Below, piece by piece: positions 1 to 9,994 of a stretch of DNA of 64,000 bases. The notes beneath the pieces were generated by a model. It made no database searches. It was not told the origin of the DNA and saw only the letters and a program-made list of their open reading frames with translations. Source of the DNA: Saccopteryx bilineata (lineage: Eukaryota; Chordata; Mammalia; Chiroptera; Emballonuridae); the NCBI RefSeq assembly GCF_036850765.1, contig NC_089494.1, positions 232,952,779 through 233,016,778 of the forward strand, read 5' to 3'. The stretch's first letter is position 1. Each line of letters starts with the position of its first letter. The position numbers and the translations under genes were made by a program.

Positions 1-245
1 TGGCTTGAGTCCAAAGGTCGCTGTCTTGAAGCCCAAGGTCACTGGTTTGAAGCCTAAGGTCGCTGGATTTAGCAAGGGGTCACTGGCTTGGCTGTAGAAC
101 CCCAGCCAGTGCACGTATGAGAAAGCAGTCAATGAACAACTAAGGTTTCGTAACCATGAGTTAATGCTTCTCATCTCTCTCCCATTCTGTCTTTCTCTGT
201 CTCTCTTTCTCACTCGCTTCTTTCATTAAAAGAAAGTGAGAGACA
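1..245 (+). mobile_element. tRNA-derived SINE (long type), cut by the window edge
   Basis: This is the right part of a SINE whose tRNA-like head lies left of the window. It shows the repeated 'CTTGA-CCCAAGGTCACTGG' modules, the conserved block ending CATATGAGAAAGCAATCAATGAA (slightly diverged here), then TGCTTCTCATCTCTCTCCC and a CT-rich 3' end. The same order of blocks recurs at 9623, 12901, 26343 and 29089 and inverted at 62848. It belongs to the subfamily with extra internal modules. Confidence 0.8.
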
Positions 246-940
246 AAGTATTAAATAAGTATACAATTAATTTATATAATTTGATTAAATAATTTGAAAG
301 ATTAATGAAATAGATCTTCCACACTCTCCCAACACAGAAAGGAAACTAAAGAAACTATTTTATATTATTTTGACCAATTATAATTGGGGTTATATGAGAC
401 AAAGTAAAAATATAAATCTTTTTTTTTATTATTGCCAAAAGTTTGTAACCCTGGTACTAAGGTAATTTGTCTTCCCTATTTCCTGGGAAGTAGAAAGACA
501 ATACAAGCCACACCTCCTTGACTTGGGATATTTCTCACTAAAAAATGAGTTTTCAACAATCTGAGGAACTATCACATTGGGCTTATGAGAGAGAACAAAC
601 CCATGATAAAGACCAAGAATCTGAATTTTAGTCTTTGAAGTACAATTTATTTTCTCTGAAATCTTAGCAAAGACATATTACCTGGAAAAAGTGTCAAATT
701 TATGTACAAAGTAAGATGACTGGTCTCTGCCAAATTTCCAGAAACTTTAATTCAAACAACCCAGTATTTATGTGGAAACTAGAGAGCAGTCTGTACTACT
801 TTTACCAATTATTAAAGGCATACAAATTTAACCAAGAGTTCCTCCTGACTGCTTGAGAAATTACTTTTTCTCAGTGGTATTTATTTACTTATTTATTTAT
901 TTTTGCTGAGCACTCAGTTACCTAAAAATCTTTTAAATGT
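246..940. other. Unassigned AT-rich non-genic stretch
   Basis: No repeat family or gene was recognised here. It contains short A/T runs and a TTTA-rich tract near 885-905. It has no open frame with coding character. Confidence 0.5.
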
Positions 941-944
941 CTCA

Positions 945-1128
945 ACAATCCCATAAGACCTGAGCAAACTACTTACCCCCTCTGTGCCTCAATTTACTTA
1001 GCTGTAAAAAGGAGATGATAATTGTACCTCCACACAGGATTATTATGAGAATTGAATGTGTTAACAAATATAAAGCTTTAAAAATAATGCTTTACATATG
1101 CTAAGTGCTCAATTATTGTTAGCACATA
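945..1128 (+). mobile_element. MIR SINE, plus orientation
   Basis: The segment follows the MIR consensus in order: the 'TGTGCCTCAATTTACTTAG-TGTAAAA' block, the 'GATGATAATTGTACCT' block, 'GGATTATTATGAGAATTGAATG', and a 3' end of the 'TAAGTGCTCAATTATTGTTA' type. It is strongly diverged, as expected for an ancient mammal-wide repeat. Confidence 0.75.
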
Positions 1129-1131
1129 TTT

Positions 1132-1292
1132 GTATGAATCCCACTTTTACACATGAGAAAACATAGGCTTAGGAAAGTTAATTAACATGTCCCAAGGTCA
1201 TATAGTTCAAAACTAGTAAAAGTAAAATTGGAACCCAAGGGCACTGACTCCATAACTCATAGTTACACACTATTCTACACTGCCTCCCTTTG
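1132..1292 (-). mobile_element. MIR SINE, minus orientation
   Basis: This is the reverse complement of MIR: 'CCCACTTTTACACATGAGAAA', then 'GTCCCAAGGTCATATAG', then 'GGAACCCAAGGGCACTGACTCC' and an ending of the 'CTACACTGCCTCCC' type. It sits tail-to-tail with the plus-strand MIR immediately to the left. Confidence 0.7.
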
Positions 1293-1970
1293 AACATCCT
1301 GCACTAGCTCATGGGAAAAAAATGGTTCTGTTTTGCATGTTTATTGACAGAACAAAGAGAAAAGATACATAAAAACCTACAAATTATTCTAATAGATAAT
1401 ATTTTAAAAGAAAATGAGACCCCTCTAAACATGTTACACAAAAGAGAGGCTGAGAAATCATTTTTCTACAGTAAATGTAGTTGCAGGATTTTCCTTGTTA
1501 CTAGCAGAGAAACATCCAGAGGTACGTAGAAGAGAGACTGCCATAAACCAGCAGTGAATTATCAACCTAAACCATGAAAAAATGCCAACAAGCCCTAAAT
1601 GCATTTGTCTGCAAAGCTTTAATGAATGCAGTTTCAGATGTACTATGCAATACATGGTATAAATTATGCTGTTTTCGTTCAAAAATTAGTTTAAACGCGA
1701 GCTAGAAGAATTCCCTGTGCTTAGGCTGATTTAAAATTCAGTAAATACAGAAACTTTGAAGGGAAAGAAAATAATAATAAAGACTTCTAAAGGTTATGCG
1801 AATACTGTAATTATCTATGCATAAATGAGAGCATTTTATCTTTTTATGCTTAAACAGGAAAGTGAATACCAAAAAAAGGGTCCCTAAGAGAAAATTAGTT
1901 TCAAAACCATTTTGAGAAATGGCAGCATTTTCGATATGTAAGTACTTAGATACCCAATTTAAGTGTGGAA
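1293..1970. other. Unassigned AT-rich non-genic stretch
   Basis: Only short chance frames occur on both strands (about 70 codons). No repeat family was recognised. Confidence 0.5.
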
Positions 1971-1989
1971 TGAAATATCATTGATTATG

Positions 1990-2368
1990 GCCCTGGCCGG
2001 TTGGCTGGGTGTTAGAGCATCAGCTCCACATTTGGACGTCCTGGGTTCAATTCCTCCTGGCCAGGGCACACAAGAAAGGTGCCCATCTGCTCCACTCCTC
2101 CCCTTCTCACTTCTCTCTCTGTGTCTCTCTCTTCCCTTCCTACAGCCATGGCTTGATTGGAACAAGTTGGCCTTGGGCTGAGGATTGCTCCATGGCCTCC
2201 AACTCAGGCATTAAAAAGAGCTCAGTTGCTGAGCAGCGAAGCAATGCCCTAGATGGGCAGAGCATTGCCCCCTAGTGGGCTTTCTGGGTGGATCCTGGTT
2301 CAGCATATGCAAGAGTCTGTCTCGACTTCCCCTTCTCCTCCAACTGAATAAAAAAGAAAAGAAAAAAA
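1990..2368 (+). mobile_element. tRNA-derived SINE (CCTGGCC type), older copy
   Basis: The head reads CCTGGCCGGTTGGCTGGG with a B-box-like GGGTTCAATTCC. It is followed by the conserved 'AGCAAAGATGG'-type middle, the 'GGGCAGAGCATTGCCCCCTA' block, 'GTGGATCCTGG' and an A-rich tail. The flanks are imperfect target duplications: GAAATATCATTGATTA at 1972-1987 and GAAATAACATTGATTT at 2369-2384. Confidence 0.85.
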
Positions 2369-2609
2369 GAAATAACATTGATTTTGACATATGTCTGTTG
2401 TAATAACATTCTTAAAAACTTTTAGATTTTATCTATAGAATTACATATATCTTCAATAACAATTCACAAAACTGGTTTAAAAACAGAGTCTACTTTAGTC
2501 AGTGGTAGAAAATAAGATTTCTATAGAGAGAATTAGGTAATAATATATAATTAAAGTTAAAATGAGACTTGGGAGTTAGAAGAAATGTTAAGAGCAGATT
2601 GAAGTTAGA

Positions 2610-2812
2610 CTGAGCCATAAATACCTGCTGTGTTTCTTGTTAGTAGCTGGGTGACTTTGAGCAAGGTGCTTATCATTCTTCATAAAAAAAAATCAGAATG
2701 GTTCTAAAATCTACCTTACAGATTTGTGAGAATTAAATGTAGTAATATTTATAAAGTACTTAGATATCTAATATATAATTATATACTCAATAAATAGCTG
2801 TTAATATTACTA
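2610..2812 (+). mobile_element. MIR SINE, plus orientation
   Basis: MIR landmarks are present in order: 'AGTAGCTGGGTGACTTTGAGCAAG', a degraded middle, 'TTACAGATTTGTGAGAATTAAATG', and 'ACTCAATAAATAGCTGTTA' at the 3' end. Confidence 0.7.
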
Positions 2813-3890
2813 GTCAGTAGTAACATTAATGCCTAAATTAAGAATGCCATATATCTAAATGAGGTCAGAAGATGTCAAGAGCAGGCAGATCAGTGTTGTT
2901 CTGGAACACGGTTTGGGTCACCTAGCATCCACATCCATGGAAACGGAACAGAGACAGAGCCGTCACTGTAATGGCAATTACTGGAGCTCACTGCACTGCA
3001 GATACCTGGGCTCTGCACACACCTGGGCCCTGCACACAGGTTCTTTGGGACTTTTCCTTATTACCGGCTTCTCTCCCTCTGGCAGAGGCAGCTCATTTTA
3101 AAATGCATAACTATACAATTACCTAGATGACACCAAATGCGATATACTATTAAGAAATTGTGTACAGAACAGTTATGGAAATGGCCATGATTATAGAAAA
3201 TAGATGAATTGTACTAAACCCCAGAGGAATCTGGACTCACAGATATCTCAGTGGGCTGTAGAAAAGCAAATTGGGCTTTATTTCTCTTCAATGAATATCA
3301 AGGGATATTCTGAGAAAAACATGCAGCCTAATAACACAAAAAAAAAAAACCCACAAAACTTAATCTCTTTCTGTCTTCCTTTCTTTGAAGATGGTTTACA
3401 ACCTCTTACACATAGCAGGTGTTCAATAAATGTTTGTGAAATGAGTGATTTCATTAATAAATCAGTATTAGGTTGCTAAGAATACAGACTGAAAAATAAC
3501 GTAAGAATTTTAGCTAGAAGAAATTTAAAGATTGTGTTAATCTAATTTGCATGTTTAATATTATACATTATACTGGGAAAAAAAGTAAGGAGACATTCAG
3601 GGCCACTCCACAAATTTTTGGTGAAGCTGCAAACAAAAATCAACTCTTAACCTCAATTTAACTAGAAAACGTATGTGATTAGGATTAAAGTTGGAATTGT
3701 AGAAATATGTATTGATTATAACATATCAAGTTTTGGCCGTCACACTCACAAGTAAAGGTTACTGATAATAAAAGTAAAACTGTACATTTCCATAATGTTA
3801 TTTATAGGGAGTCAAAGAGTTCTGAAGAAGGTATGTAGAGATCCCACCATTAGTCCTAATTCTTTGGTACAAGCCTACGTGATTCTCAAA
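2813..3890. other. Unassigned non-genic stretch
   Basis: There is a moderately GC-rich island at about 2870-3090 with an 80-codon frame on the plus strand (2859-3101), which I do not recognise and do not call coding. Near 3400-3440 the text 'TAGCAGGTGTTCAATAAATG' looks like the 3' end of an old MIR or L2. The rest is AT-rich. Confidence 0.45.
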
Positions 3891-3904
3891 GGAGTTAAAT
3901 AAAG

Positions 3905-4165
3905 AGCTTTAAAAAATGTATTAGGCACCCACTGTATCTCATGCACTGAACTAACAACCAAGGATACAAGAGAAATAAAATGCCGGTCCTGCTGTGAGGG
4001 CTCAATTACAGTAGGGTTACAGCAGGGGTAAGCATGCAGACTACTGAGCCACACTGTGTGGCTCCTGGCTCTGCTGTTTACTAGCTACTTGACCATGACC
4101 ACTTGCTTAATCTCATTTTGCCTCAGTTTCTTCTTCTGTAAAGTGAAAATAATAATAAATAAAAA
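3905..4165 (+). mobile_element. Ancient MIR/L2-like fragments
   Basis: The block 'TGGCTCTGCTGTTTACTAGC' followed by 'TTGACC...TTGCCTCAGTTTC' and 'TCTGTAAAGTGAAAATAATAAT' at about 4060-4160 is clear plus-strand MIR. The preceding 3920-4005 text resembles the 'GCACCCACTGTATCTCATGC' region of another old repeat. Confidence 0.6.
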
Positions 4166-4726
4166 TTAAAATATAGTTATAAATAAATTAAATGAATGAT
4201 AAAATGTATTGTGGAAATAATGATAAAGCTAATTTATAGAGTTATGCAAACTAAGTTTTGTAGCTAGCATTTAGAATAAACTTGTCACTGGTCTATAAAT
4301 AACTAGTCATTATTATTCACCACAAAAATATATAATTTAATAAAGAAATTAAGAATATATATATAACTATACTTAACACATTTTAATGTAAGGTTAGGTC
4401 AACAAAGTATAGCATAAAAGTCTATCATAAGAGTTTCAGTAATCACTTTATTCCAACAAAAAAGGTAGGAATTAATGTAAACATTCTTTTTTTTTTGAAG
4501 GGTAAGATGATTTTTTTTAAAAAAAAAAAAAGGTGAAGAGAAAGGACAAAAAATTAGTAAAATGAATTATGAAAAGTGACCATTGGATTTAGACATTTGA
4601 TCATTGAAAGGTCATTTACAACCTTTTGTCTCAAAGTTTAGGACAGACAAATTTACAGAGATTGTAGAAAGAAAGTGATAAAATATAAACAGTGAACAAG
4701 GGCACATTTTTTAATTCATTTATTTA
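4166..4726. other. Unassigned AT-rich stretch
   Basis: Very AT-rich sequence with an A-run and T-run (about 4488-4535) and no recognised element or coding frame. Confidence 0.5.
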
Positions 4727-4883
4727 TTGACTCAGTCACAGTGTACTTATTCTAACAAATATAAAGGCCTCCTACACACCATGTCCCCAGCACTGTGGCA
4801 CATCGACCGAGGGTGTCCAGTGCTCAGAGGTACACAGGCATACGACCCCTGTCCTCCCACATATTAGCATGGAGAGGAGGGTC
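4727..4883 (+). repeat. Direct repeat copy A of an unassigned segment of about 155 bp
   Basis: From 'GACTCAGTCACAGTGTA' through 'TATAAAGGCCTCCTACACAC', 'ATGTCCCCAGC' and 'CCTCCCACATATTAGCATG', this stretch matches 6921-7077 in the same orientation with scattered differences. Similarity ends on both sides, so it is a discrete duplicated block and not a longer tandem duplication. I do not recognise the family. Confidence 0.7.
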
Positions 4884-6012
4884 CTCCATAAAGGGAATAA
4901 CAAATGTAAGACCTGAGATGTCTATTATTATTGTGAATAAAGACCAAGTTTACATGTTCTACGTGTAAACTGTCACAAGAGAAAGGGAGTGCTCGGGCTT
5001 AGTGAACCTCAAGAGGTGGAGGAAGCAGGTCAGGAAAAGAAAAAAATTTGGTGACAAATATGAGTTCCCAGAAAACATGGTAGAAAGAAAGAAAACGAAA
5101 GGAAGGGGAAAAGGGACTGATTTTAACTGAACAGAATGGGATACGGTCAAAGCAGGTGGTGTGAGGGCAGGAATGAAAAGGGGACACAAACCATCGGGAG
5201 CTCCCTGGGCTTGCTGTGGCAGAACAAGTGGGTGGCTCTTAGTGAGTGGAATTCTCCTCAGGTAAACCCTGAAGTCTGCTCCAGTTCTTTGGTTCTGTGA
5301 TCCCCTCAGCAGAGAAAAAGCAATTGCACATTTTAAAATATACAACGTATGCTCCAACATGTGTAATTAATTAATGAGCAATAGTCTATCCTTAAGGTGA
5401 AGCCTTAGTCACCCGTTTAGATTTATAAGTTTCTGGTTTTCGTAATTAAGCACAGCTGCTTAACCTCAATTGTCAAACCAAGAAGGAGTCTCAGGAGACT
5501 TCGATTATCATAACTGCTGGAAATTGTTGGGAGATATGACAAGTATAATGGCACTATTTTTCAAGATCGATTTCTCATTATTTGAATCCTGGCAAGTAAA
5601 TTTAGTTTTCAAGAACAAATTTAGTAAGGAGACAAATTTTTAAAAAGATGTCCCAAAAGCTTATGCAGACACTAGGATAATGAAGTATCTTGTTTGTGAT
5701 TGTGATGCTGCATAGCTTACAAGATCCCTACGCTGGAAAAGCTGTTCAGTATTTGTCACATACCCAGTCAGGTTGGTCTCATTACAATCGAGGGCCATAA
5801 TTTTGCACTTGCCATCATTAGAGCTGTAATAAGGAGCAGGGCACATTAATCTCATGTCACAGGGCCATATGTTCCTTATGATATACCAAAGGAACTTCTG
5901 CAGGAGCTAAAGAAGATCCTGACAGGGTGTTGGGCACCAGAGTCATTGATAGGGCTGTAAACAACACCGGCAAAGGAATTTAAGGTTTGGTTCTCGAAAG
6001 CGGGGAGAAGTG

Positions 6013-6013
<1 letters not shown>
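4884..6013. other. Unassigned non-genic stretch
   Basis: A 133-codon frame runs on the minus strand (4959-5360). Its product is rich in hydrophobic and low-complexity residues and has no recognisable domain, so I regard it as chance. No repeat was identified. Confidence 0.5.

Positions 6014-6049
<36 letters not shown>
6014..6049. repeat. (CA)n microsatellite
   Basis: About 17-18 uninterrupted CA dinucleotides. Confidence 0.95.
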
Positions 6050-6051
<2 letters not shown>

Positions 6052-6920
6052 ACTGGCACAAGCAACAAGCACATATGCACATACATTAGACTATACATAT
6101 GGAAAAACCATATTGTATTATAAAGAGGATAACCCCCTTTCTTTTCTCAGATAATGAACTAGAGAGACTTTCAGTTCCAAAGAAGATGAAACAGTAGTAG
6201 GTTCCATGGTAGGTTATGCTCCCTCTGAGACCATGCAAAGGCATTAGAGAGAACGGTGGGAAGAGGAACGATGAACTGATACATCTGAGTATTAGAAAGA
6301 TGAGAGCTTCTGTGAGAGAGCAGTCTGTTACTGAACATTTTCTTCTGTCATAGGGGCGCCAGCAACCCTGTTCTGTGGGAACAGGTATCAATTCTGGGTG
6401 CTAGCTGAGGATGGCTCAGCCCACAAAGAGGTATTCTACCAGGAGAAAGAGAAATCAGCAAGTTATGCAGCACTAGTATAATAATTTGGAAATGCCATAA
6501 ACCCTAAACATGCTAATAGATTATCACCATAATACATTTATTATCTTTCAGGGTGGTAATAGTGACTCACCAGGCTCCAAAGCCTAGATAAACACATTAA
6601 AGGAAAAAACATTCAAAGGTAGACAAAGTCTCAACAAATCTGCAATCCAGCCTTGATGCAAGCCAGTTCCAAACTAGACTGAAGTAACAAGCATCTCACA
6701 TCCTCCTTGCTTAACGAAGCTAAGCCTAGCCTTTCAGATAAAAGATAATGTAAGTTGGCGCTTCAACATAATGTCCCTTTAAAGGCAAACACATCATGCA
6801 TTTGAACATTAGTTGATATTCAGAGAGGTAGAAAGTATGACTGACAAGAGAAAAACCCAAACAACAGAAACAAACTGAGACATTGTGATAGCCAGCTGCC
6901 AAGACAGTCCCCAATGGTGC
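6050..6920. other. Unassigned non-genic stretch
   Basis: There is a 101-codon minus-strand frame (6086-6391) without recognisable domains, plus other short chance frames. No repeat family was recognised. Confidence 0.5.
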
Positions 6921-7077
6921 CTGACTCAGTCACAGTGTAGTTATTGTACCAAATATAAAGGCCTCCTACACACAATGTCCCCAGCGCTGCGGCACATCAA
7001 CTTAGGGTGTCTACTGCTCGGAGGTACACAGACATATGACCCCTGCCCTCCCACATATTAGCATGTGGAGGAGGGAC
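6921..7077 (+). repeat. Direct repeat copy B of an unassigned segment of about 155 bp
   Basis: This is the second copy of the block at 4727-4883. Shared anchors are 'GACTCAGTCACAGTGTA', 'AATATAAAGGCCTCCTACACA', 'ATGTCCCCAGCGCTG' and 'CCCACATATTAGCATG'. It lies directly left of an MLT1-like LTR, whereas copy A does not. Confidence 0.7.
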
Positions 7078-7119
7078 TACATGCTTGTGTAGTGCTCTCC
7101 CACAGCACACAGGGATGGC

Positions 7120-7550
7120 TTTGTAAGCAGTAGAACATGGCAGAAATAACGAGGACGACTTCCAAGGTTAACTCGTAGAGGAATCTATAGCTTCTGCCTT
7201 ACTGCCTCTTGTATCATTAGCTGGGAAGCCAGCTGCCACATTGTAAGCATTCCCGAACAGCCCTGTGGGAGTTCCTGTAGAGTTTCCTGCAAATAGGGAT
7301 CAGGGTCCTAAAGAGTCCTACTGACTTCTATGTTTTGGAGTCATCTTGGAAATGGGTCCTCCAGTTCCACAGAAAGCTTTCGACAACTGTAGTTCTGGCT
7401 GCTACCCTGACTGCAACCTCAGAAAGGTACCAAGGGAGCACTATCCAGCTAATTAGCTCCCAAATTCCTGACCACCACTACTGTGGGAGATAGTAAATGT
7501 TTATTATCATTTTAAGCCATTAAGTAATTTACTTTGTACCAAAAATTGAC
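7120..7550 (+). mobile_element. Ancient LTR, MLT1-like (ERVL-MaLR)
   Basis: The order of landmarks fits the common mammalian MaLR LTRs: 'GGGAAGCCAGCTGCCACATT', 'CAGCCCTGTGGGAG', 'CATCTTGGAAATGGGTCCTCC', 'GACTGCAACCTCA', 'CCCAAATTCCTGACC', and the 3' end 'AGTAAATGTTTATTATCATTTTAAGCCATTAAGT'-like text (7494-7528). It is highly diverged and non-coding. The MLT1 subfamily is inferred from memory. Confidence 0.6.
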
Positions 7551-7596
7551 CAAACCGATTTTTGTATCTTGAAATGGAGTCTCGCAGTGACAAAAT

Positions 7597-7620
7597 AAAT
7601 AAATAGATAGGTAGATAGAT

Positions 7621-7677
<57 letters not shown>
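7597..7677. repeat. (GATA)n microsatellite
   Basis: Imperfect GATA/TAGA tetranucleotide repeats at the left end become about 14 near-perfect units. Confidence 0.95.
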
Positions 7678-7898
7678 AGGTTGGTTTTAGAAAGAGGTAG
7701 TGCTCAGGAAATGGTCAAAAGCTAGAAGTACTTTGAGGAGTGTGTTAGTGATGTCTACAGAGCTTTGAAGAATGAACAGTAGACACCTAATGGTCTTTTC
7801 AGAAACCACCAAAGGGGGTTCTATAATCTAACTTTCTAGAAATGACACTTCACACTTCAGAAAAGCTGAATAAAAAGCCTGCAGAGTGTTATACAACC

Positions 7899-7979
7899 AT
7901 CAGGGGTCACCCGCAGCTCCCTGGTAGCCTTACAGAAATACTAATGGACCTAACCAGGGAGCTGCGGGTGACCCCTGAT
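7899..7979. repeat. Perfect 27-bp inverted repeat with 27-nt loop
   Basis: The left arm is 7899-7925 and the right arm is 7953-7979. Read base by base, the right arm is the exact reverse complement of the left (27 of 27), and pairing stops at both ends. The arms are GC-rich (core GGGTCACCCGCAGCTCCC) in an AT-rich setting. A transcript would fold into a mismatch-free 27-bp hairpin. No flanking target duplication or transposon ends were seen. Confidence 0.95.
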
Positions 7980-8244
7980 ATTGGTAATCTCTGGAAAAAA
8001 ACTATTTTCAAATCATATCTGATAAGGACTTAATACTCAAAATATTTAAGTAACTCATACATCTCATACCAAGTCTTTCCTGCCACAGTGGATCCCCTAC
8101 CACAACCGTCCAAACTACCTTACCAGCAGCATCAGAATCAGTTCTGTTTGAAGCAGTGAGTGGGGACAGATGGTTAATTTTGTCCCTCAGAACACATTTG
8201 ATCTGGCCTGAGACCTTTTCGGTTACCACAGCTAACAGGATGTT

Positions 8245-8362
8245 GGTTGGCATCTAGTGAGCAGAGGGCTAAACTTTCTACAATACATAGCAGCCCTCTA
8301 CAACAAAGAATTATGTGACCCAAAATTTCAATAGTGTCAAAGTTGAAAACTCTGGGCCTAGA
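8245..8362 (+). mobile_element. Old hAT-type non-autonomous element (MER-type) fragment
   Basis: The run 'GGCATCTAGTGAGCAGAGG', then 'CTACAATACATAGCAGCCC', then 'ACAACAAAGAATTATGTGACC' and 'CAATAGTGTCAAAGTTGA' matches a common mammalian MER-type DNA transposon relic as I remember it. The exact subfamily is uncertain. Confidence 0.5.
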
Positions 8363-8466
8363 AAAATCAACAGTTATACTTTTACAATTACAGTACATTC
8401 ATTAAATTCTTTTCATATCATGCCACTGTAACATTTTACAGATATTTGACAAAAGAGACCCCTAGA

Positions 8467-8842
8467 CCCTGGCTGGTTGGCTCAGTGGTAGAGCGTCAGC
8501 CTGGCGGGCAGGAGTCCTGGGTTCGATTTCCGGCCAGGGCACACAGGAGAAGCGCCCATCTGCTTCTCCACCCCTCCCCCTCTCCTTCCTCTCTGTCTCT
8601 CTCTTCCCCTCCCGCAGCCAAAGCTCCATTGGAGCAAAAGTTGGCCCAGGCACTGAGGATAGCTCCATGGCCTCTGCCTCAGGCGCTAGAATGGCCCTGG
8701 TTGCAACGGAGCAGTGCCGCAGAGGGGCAGAGCATCGCCCCCTGGTGGGCATGCCGGGTGGATCCTGGTCAGGTGCATGCGGGAGTCCGTCCAACTGCCT
8801 CCCCGTTTCCAACTTCAGAAAAATACAAAAAAAAAAAAAAAG
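8467..8842 (+). mobile_element. tRNA-derived SINE (CCTGGCC type)
   Basis: The head CCCTGGCTGGTTGGCTCAG carries an A-box-like region, a B-box-like GGGTTCGATTTCC and the closing GGCCAGGGCAC. The body ends 'GTTTCCAACTTCAGAAAAAT' plus a poly-A tail. Target duplication AGAGACCCCTAG is perfect at 8454-8465 and 8843-8854. Long frames on both strands here (up to 151 codons) are SINE sequence and not genes. Confidence 0.92.
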
Positions 8843-8854
8843 AGAGACCCCTAG

Positions 8855-9305
8855 TACAAGGATATTTCTGCTGTCACTTGCCCTGAAGAAGGGAATCTTC
8901 AGTTCTAAAGTCTGCAATCTGAGCCTCTAAAAGAGCTGCCAAAATATACCTACTTTCTAAATAGAACTCCACACACAGTTAAACACTCAGATTCAGAAAT
9001 CTTTTACATTGATTTAAATTTTCCCTAAATTAACATAATGGCAAAGCCATTAAAATAAGCATGTTAATTCTGGGCACTTGTAGAAGTACATTATGACTGA
9101 ACAAAAATCTTGATAACTTTTTTATTGAATAATTAGCATTTCTTACTCATTCTGAAAAGAATTGTTTCTATAGTGTAAACTAATTTGTAGTAAAATGCAC
9201 TCTTATTGCCTAGTTCATCTTATACTTTTACCGATGAATAATAAGTATCTTACTACACCACTCGATGATTCACACAAGCCCAATAGCTGTTTATTTGGGA
9301 CATTA
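8855..9305. other. Unassigned AT-rich stretch
   Basis: No gene or recognised repeat. Confidence 0.5.
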
Positions 9306-9321
9306 AGAAGTTGATGTAGGA

Positions 9322-9360
9322 GCTCCAGTGGCGCAATCGGTTAGCGCGCGGTACTTATAC
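9322..9360 (+). pseudogene. 5' half of tRNA-Ile(UAU), retroposed fragment
   Basis: Thirty-nine bases match the 5' exon of the intron-containing nuclear tRNA-Ile(UAU): acceptor strand GCTCCAG, D-arm region GGCGCAATCGGTTAGCGC, anticodon-arm GGTACTTATA. The match ends at the anticodon loop, and no 3' half, intron or CCA follows. The insert with its short leader (9318-9360) is bracketed by perfect 12-bp direct repeats AGAAGTTGATGT at 9306-9317 and 9361-9372. The duplications show insertion by a retroposition-like event. The lack of a poly-A tail fits the published class of tailless retropseudogenes. It cannot be a working tRNA gene. It differs from the SINE heads in this window. Confidence 0.85.
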
Positions 9361-9622
9361 AGAAGTTGATGTTTCTTAAGTGCAGGCTGAATTAACATAA
9401 TATGGTGTTAATTATACTACGTGATCATTTTACTAGTGATAGCTATACAAATGACATTTGATTTAGCCTCTGTACATATAAAGTATTATAAAGTTTTTTT
9501 CTAGTGGCCAATTTTATATCCATTAAGAAATAAAAGACTGTATAACAGAAACATGGTGAACTTTTGAGAGGTAATTATGTTGAAAACATTTGGATTTAGT
9601 GAATTTAAAGTATAGCAAGATA

Positions 9623-9994
9623 GCCTGACCAGGCAGTGGTGCAGTGGATAGAGTGTCAGCCTGGGATGATGAGGACCCAGGTTCAAAGCCCCAAGATTGC
9701 CAGTTTGAGCATGGGGTTGTTGGCTTGAACATGGGATTATACACATGACCCCATAGTCACTGGCTTGAGCCCAAGTTTGCTGTCTTGAGCCCAAGGTCAC
9801 TGGCTTGAGCAAGGTGTCACTGGCTTGGCTGGAGCCCCTCAGTCAAGGCACATATGAGAAAGCAATCAATGAATAACAAAGATGCTGCAATGAAGAATTG
9901 ATGCTTCTCATCTCTCTCCCTCCCTGCCTGCTGTCCTGGCCTGTGTCTCTCTCTCTGTCTCTGTCTCTCTTGCTAAAAACAAATACATAAAATT
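9623..9994 (+). mobile_element. tRNA-derived SINE (long type, multi-module)
   Basis: The head GCCTGACCAGGCAGTGGTGC is followed by 'GTGGATAGAGTGTCAGCCTGG', a B-box-like AGGTTCAAAGCCC, several 'TTGAGCCCAAGG/TTCACTGGC' modules, the block 'CATATGAGAAAGCAATCAA' and 'TGCTTCTCATCTCTCTCCC'. Target duplications are AAGTATAGCAAGATA (9608-9622) and AAGTATAACAAGATA (9995-10009). Confidence 0.9.

Noticed and set aside
4959..5360. 133-codon minus-strand frame
   Set aside because: Phe/Leu/Ser-rich, with no recognisable domain, splice context or conservation evidence. Probably chance.
7597..7677. Regular short repeats that could suggest a CRISPR array
   Set aside because: Simple tetranucleotide microsatellite without spacers. 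The genome is a mammal's.
8462..8917. 151-codon minus-strand frame, with overlapping plus-strand frames of 146 and 87 codons
   Set aside because: All lie in a tRNA-derived SINE. The same frames recur in the 23152 and 59414 copies, so they reflect GC-rich repeat sequence.
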